A stretch of 64,000 nucleotides of DNA from Spinellus fusiger (Eukaryota; Mucoromycota; Mucoromycetes; Mucorales; Phycomycetaceae): NCBI GenBank assembly GCA_025094145.1, contig JALLLS010000105.1:40766-104765 (forward strand), given 5' to 3'. Both the position numbers and the translations under genes were made by a program. Position 1 is the first letter of the stretch, and each line of letters opens with the position of its first letter. The notes beneath the pieces were generated by a model, which saw nothing but the letters and a program-made list of their open reading frames with translations, was not told the DNA's origin and did no database searches. Shown here in pieces: positions 60,287-64,000 of this stretch.

Positions 60287-60594
60287 ATATATATATTGAA
60301 TAAATAACCTCATAACCTTTCTACACAAAATGTCTTCATTGCCCTATAGATAGATAAATAAATAAATAATAAAAAGAGTAACACATCTCAATTCTTATTT
60401 TACATTAGTCTATAACAGAATAATAATAACAGCAGTGATTTTTTATTTTATTTTATTTTTATTTTTAAAAACAAACAAAACAAAAACATAGTATTATAGG
60501 TAGTATTATAGATAGTAGTAGTATTAACATAGTTCTGTACATTGGGGATAAGCTCTAACACTTCAAGGAAGAAATGAAACAAGGTCTATTCCAC
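60287..60594. other. Convergent 3' intergenic region
   Basis: AT-rich, with GATA/AAATA runs. Separates the stops of TRS120 and the PH-domain gene. No gene. Confidence 0.5.
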
Positions 60595-63414
60595 TCATCT
60601 TCCTTTTGAATGTTCCTCTACTAAATCAACGGACCGGCGATAATGAGTCACTTTTTGAAGTGTCTCTGTAGAATTCATATACTGCTCCAGCAAAGAAGAT
60701 CGCATAGGCATCATCCATGTCTGAGGTCTTACTTTTTTCGCTTTTGTTTTTGAGTCCAAGTTTGCTGCTGCTGATGCTGCTTCTTCCTTATTATTATTAT
60801 TATTAGAAGAGTCATGGTTCATAGGCATAAGTGAAGTCGAATGAGGTATAGAGACAGGTAGTGTTGTGGTTGTCCATGTCTTGTGAGTCCAACTCTCTTG
60901 TGAAGGGGCGGGTGCCTTATGGTTGGGGTACGAGGTCAATACATACTGGGAGTCCACGTCTTTCTTTGCAAATGAGCGTAGAGGTGAGTGCATAGCAGAT
61001 TGAGCTGACCGAGACAAAGTAGGAACAAAGGGAGATTTCTCGCCTGACTTTTGTAGGAAGGCCTTGTCGTAAGATGTGTAGGATGAAGGCATAGTATGAG
61101 AGTGCGATACTTGGACAGGAGGAGTAGCAGGTGCAACAATGGAAGTTGTATGAGATGGGTAAAGTGAAGAAGAAGAGTGATGATAAGGACTAGACAAAGA
61201 GGCACCGTACATGGAAGAACGTCTTTGCTGCTGCTGCTGTTGTTGTTGTTGTTGTTGTTGTTGTTGGTGGTGGTGGTGATGATGATGTTGTTGCTGTCTT
61301 GTCTTGATCAAGTCCTTTGGTAAATCCGCAATAGAGGAAATTGAAGAAGACTGTGTATGATGCCCAGCACCCTTCAGATGTGTATTCTTTAAGGATCTCT
61401 GAAGATCCATCAAACATTCTTCCTGATCTTGTGTCTTGTGCTGCTCTTTTGGTCTGTTGTAGACCATTGGAAAGGGAGGTATGTTCAAGGAGCTTCCTGA
61501 GCGTGAACGTTCTCTGTTTAGTTTCAAAGCAAGTTGGGAATCAGCATTGGCTATATTCTGAAGAGGAGAGAGAGCTGTAAGCTGGTCGTTGATGAGTGTA
61601 GGATGGATCTGTACACTGAGTGGTGCAGAAGCTCTTCTCTCCATAAGAGAAGTCGTAAACTGATGTGAATGGCCCTGCCTCTTCCTCACACTGTCCCTAT
61701 CACTGTCCCTATCACTGTCTCTGTCCTTATCAACAATACAGACGGGCTTTCCTTTGACTGAAGAATGGTATCTCACATGATGAGGTCCTTTACGCTGTCT
61801 TGTGTCGTTTTCTCCTCCACTCTCTGTATCAATGGTCACTGTGTCCTGGAAAAAGTCAATAGAGTGTGTTTCTGGTAAAGGCATTCTTTTGTTATGAGAA
61901 GCCACAGTGCCATGGCGCTGGTGGATGGGGTTGCCTGTAGAGTATTGGGAGAAACTACGCCTAGGATCAGCCGTAGAAGGAGCTGTTTCATAGTCGCCCA
62001 CTCTGTCCATTCTATGGTGAGAGGGTTCTATCCATCTTTTTACATCTGTGGAGCGCTTTCTTTGTAGGGTGGAAGGAGAGCGTTTCTTCAGAGGAGCCTC
62101 AAGAGCCACGGTGACTGATCTACGCTTTTCCACAATCTCAGGAACAATCTTCCGAGAGTGAGTGTAAGCAGACCGTCTTGAGCTGACAGTGGGTGCTCTT
62201 CTTCGTGATCCTACTGATGTGTGTCGTTGGTGGTGGTTGTGTGGTGGTGGTGGTGGTGCCTTGTGACTGACGCTTGTCATCCCACTGTACACACTGACTT
62301 GGTCGTCGTCTGGAATGGATTCAATAGGAGGTGGACAGACGGTGATATTAGGATCGTAAGCTATCAGCTGGGCTAGTGATTTTCTCCATTCCTCAATCCA
62401 GTGCATCTTCTCCAAGGACAGACTGACCAAGGGAGCTGCCTGTTCCTTGTATGGTATAGGATATGTGTGCAGGGGGTGGGTCTGCAGTTGTGCTTGAGGA
62501 AATATCTGAGGAAGTATCTGAGGAAGTATCTGAGGAAGTTCCTGAGGAAGTCCCTGAGGAAGTATCTGGGGAAGTATCTGAGGAGGTGCCTGTGTCCGTG
62601 GTGGGTGCAGAGGCAGATACTTGGCTGAGTCAGGTAACACTGATGGCTGGGAGGTGTACACCTGTGATACTCTGTGGTTATTAGCCAGTGGTGCCATGGA
62701 CTGTGGAGAAATATCTGCCATGCCTAGTGTCCCTGCCATGCCTGTTGCACCTACTGCTGTTCCGTGGTGACGTATGGCTTGTACAAAACTCCACATTTTA
62801 GTAAGGACAAACAGCCAACGCTCAAGATCCTTTTGTTTCTGTGCCTTCATAACATAGCAGTGGCCGTCGTACGTGCGTATACAGAAGCATTTGGAGGCCT
62901 GTGATGAATAGAGAGCAGGCCGTGCCTTTCCTACAGTGCTGTTCTTTGTGTTCTTTCTGAGAAGACTGATAGCCGAGATATTGGCAATGGTCACTGTGAA
63001 CTTTGGCAGCTGATAGTAGCTGGCGACCGGTGTGTCTGGATAGGCGGGGGCTGACTCCAGAGGGAGAATGGACTGTAGTCGTGTGGACTGCTTTTTGGGT
63101 GTGGCGAGGAGGGGAGAGGTGAAGGAGGTGGAGAGAGAAGGATAGGCCTGGGAGGGGGTGAGCTGTAGAGGGTGCTTTGTAGCCCTATCTACCAAGGTGT
63201 TGGGCGGGAGTTTAACTTTCTTAGCTGACAGGCAGGTGAAAGAAGAGCCGTCAAAGCGAAATAGCCTCCACTGCCACTGCTTTTTGTCTGTACGCAGGTA
63301 AAGATGCCCCTCAAACACAAGAGAAGTGACAGGCACTTCCTCACTGTACTGAGGGAGAAGAGAAGAGAGGTCTTGCTGTGGTGGCATTGTATTTAGCGAA
63401 TCATAAGAAAGCAT
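60595..63414 (-). CDS. PH-domain protein with poly-Q and low-complexity regions
   Basis: One uninterrupted frame of 939 residues from the ATG at 63414 (MLSYDSLNTMPPQQ); the frame upstream of it opens only with TTG. Residues 40-75 (SLVFEGHLYLRTDKKQWQWR, then LFRFDGSSFTCLS) and 145-215 (FTVTIANISAISLL; CFCIRTYDGHCYVMKAQKQK; DLERWLFVLTKMW) form a PH domain with a long insert between its strands, which would bind phosphoinositides or a protein partner. The rest is Ser/Pro/Arg-rich with LPQI repeats, a DRDS repeat and a His-then-Gln run near 61210-61290. I recognise no orthologue. A role as a membrane-bound signalling or polarity scaffold is only a guess. It may have an upstream non-coding or short coding exon. 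Confidence 0.8.
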   Translation of the reverse strand: MLSYDSLNTMPPQQDLSSLLPQYSEEVPVTSLVFEGHLYLRTDKKQWQWRLFRFDGSSFTCLSAKKVKLPPNTLVDRATKHPLQLTPSQAYPSLSTSFTSPLLATPKKQSTRLQSILPLESAPAYPDTPVASYYQLPKFTVTIANISAISLLRKNTKNSTVGKARPALYSSQASKCFCIRTYDGHCYVMKAQKQKDLERWLFVLTKMWSFVQAIRHHGTAVGATGMAGTLGMADISPQSMAPLANNHRVSQVYTSQPSVLPDSAKYLPLHPPRTQAPPQILPQILPQGLPQELPQILPQILPQIFPQAQLQTHPLHTYPIPYKEQAAPLVSLSLEKMHWIEEWRKSLAQLIAYDPNITVCPPPIESIPDDDQVSVYSGMTSVSHKAPPPPPHNHHQRHTSVGSRRRAPTVSSRRSAYTHSRKIVPEIVEKRRSVTVALEAPLKKRSPSTLQRKRSTDVKRWIEPSHHRMDRVGDYETAPSTADPRRSFSQYSTGNPIHQRHGTVASHNKRMPLPETHSIDFFQDTVTIDTESGGENDTRQRKGPHHVRYHSSVKGKPVCIVDKDRDSDRDSDRDSVRKRQGHSHQFTTSLMERRASAPLSVQIHPTLINDQLTALSPLQNIANADSQLALKLNRERSRSGSSLNIPPFPMVYNRPKEQHKTQDQEECLMDLQRSLKNTHLKGAGHHTQSSSISSIADLPKDLIKTRQQQHHHHHHHQQQQQQQQQQQQQQRRSSMYGASLSSPYHHSSSSLYPSHTTSIVAPATPPVQVSHSHTMPSSYTSYDKAFLQKSGEKSPFVPTLSRSAQSAMHSPLRSFAKKDVDSQYVLTSYPNHKAPAPSQESWTHKTWTTTTLPVSIPHSTSLMPMNHDSSNNNNNKEEAASAAANLDSKTKAKKVRPQTWMMPMRSSLLEQYMNSTETLQKVTHYRRSVDLVEEHSKGR
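62495..62595 (-). repeat. Coding 12-bp repeat (LPQI/LPQG units)
   Basis: About eight tandem units of CTCAGATACTTC-type sequence on the minus strand, giving LPQILPQ-type repeats in the PH-domain protein. Variants LPQG, LPQE and IFPQ show it is older than a pure microsatellite. Confidence 0.9.
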
Positions 63415-64000
63415 TCGTTTGTGCTGAGTTGTTCCCAGTAGCAAGTCAAGACTGCAGGTGCAAAATAGAAACCTTGAACAAATAAGAAATACAGCAAGAA
63501 AGCAAATCTAAATATATAAAAAAAGAGAAGTGGAGAAGAAGAGAAAAAGTGAAAAGATAAAAAAGGGGTTATTTCCTTTCTTGTCACACTCCTCTTCATT
63601 TGTCCTTCAAATTGATTGTAGCCTGTCGTCATACACCCATACAGAATAATAATAAAAAATATAATAAAAAATAGTTATAAAATATATATAAAAAAAAGAT
63701 AAAAAAAAGACAGTCTTTATCAGGAAATGTGTCACTTTGATCAAATCTCTGAGTTTTGATCAAAGTGAGCCTGAAATAGTACAAAGAATCTAGGCCTTTT
63801 GACGATCAAAGGATTATTTTTGGTGTGCCTTTGGTGTGCTCTTGGTGTGCCTTTGGAGTCAAATACATGTTCAAGACAACTGTTTTTATATGGGAAAAGA
63901 GAAGCATTAGTGCACAGCCAAGAGTGGCATGATTCTACATTCATAGACAGCTATGTCTAAACTAGGCTTACTGATGAATAAAGGCACCTCCATAGATAGT
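63415..64000. other. Upstream region of the PH-domain gene
   Basis: AT-rich, with A-runs at 63640-63710, a GGTGTGCCTTT repeat (63819-63857) and the hairpin listed next. No gene start is seen before the window ends. Confidence 0.5.
63732..63768. other. Perfect 14-bp inverted repeat (hairpin)
   Basis: TCACTTTGATCAAA at 63732-63745 and its exact inverse at 63755-63768 with a 9-nt loop, about 320 bp upstream of the PH-domain start. Confidence 0.7.

Noticed and set aside
63415..63444. Longer N-terminus for the PH-domain protein starting at 63444
   Set aside because: That start is TTG; the ATG at 63414 is the first usable one in frame.

Overview
The window looks like nuclear DNA of an early-diverging fungus, most likely Mucoromycota (Mucorales-like). 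The protein-coding genes are typical fungal housekeeping genes. They are broken by many very short introns (about 42-90 nt) with GTAAGT-like donors and CTAAC/CTAAAC branch sites. Intergenic DNA is AT-rich and full of homopolymer and microsatellite tracts, and the transposon relics (Tc1/mariner, DDE_3 and Fanzor types) are of kinds common in that group. I saw no bacterial operons, CRISPR array, rRNA or convincing tRNA. The species cannot be named from the sequence alone.

Layout: 1-4550 is a transposon cluster. It holds two Tc1-type elements with exact TA-flanked ends, plus four copies of another terminal inverted repeat that are interlocked rather than nested. 4.7-6.4 kb holds an SLC49/FLVCR-like transporter (minus strand). 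6.8-10.2 kb is a graveyard of DDE transposases, one Tc1 element sitting inside an older relic. 11.0-12.5 kb is a second MFS transporter (minus). 12.5-18.5 kb is gene-poor.

18.5-47.3 kb is the gene-dense core: ornithine aminotransferase (plus), MLH1 (minus), a Cid1-type nucleotidyltransferase of unusual architecture (plus), S-adenosylmethionine decarboxylase (minus), a GH20 hexosaminidase (plus), a decayed Fanzor gene (minus), a DNAJC7-like TPR/J protein (plus), phosphatidylglycerophosphate synthase (minus) and the Rho-GEF Cdc24 (plus). 47.3-54.6 kb is again AT-rich and relic-bearing, with a frameshifted steroid-5-alpha-reductase-family gene (minus). 54.6-60.3 kb encodes the TRAPPII subunit Trs120 (plus) and 60.6-63.4 kb a PH-domain protein with poly-Q (minus).

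The genes do not form a cluster. Ornithine aminotransferase and SAM decarboxylase both feed amine metabolism, and Cdc24, Trs120 and the PH protein all relate to polarity or membrane traffic, but proximity is probably chance. The items most worth following up are the Fanzor (eukaryotic TnpB-like) relic with a 23-bp hairpin over its 3' end, the interlocked long inverted repeats, the Cid1-type enzyme with extra N- and C-terminal regions, a His-Gly tail on the DNAJC7 homologue, and two GC-AG introns.
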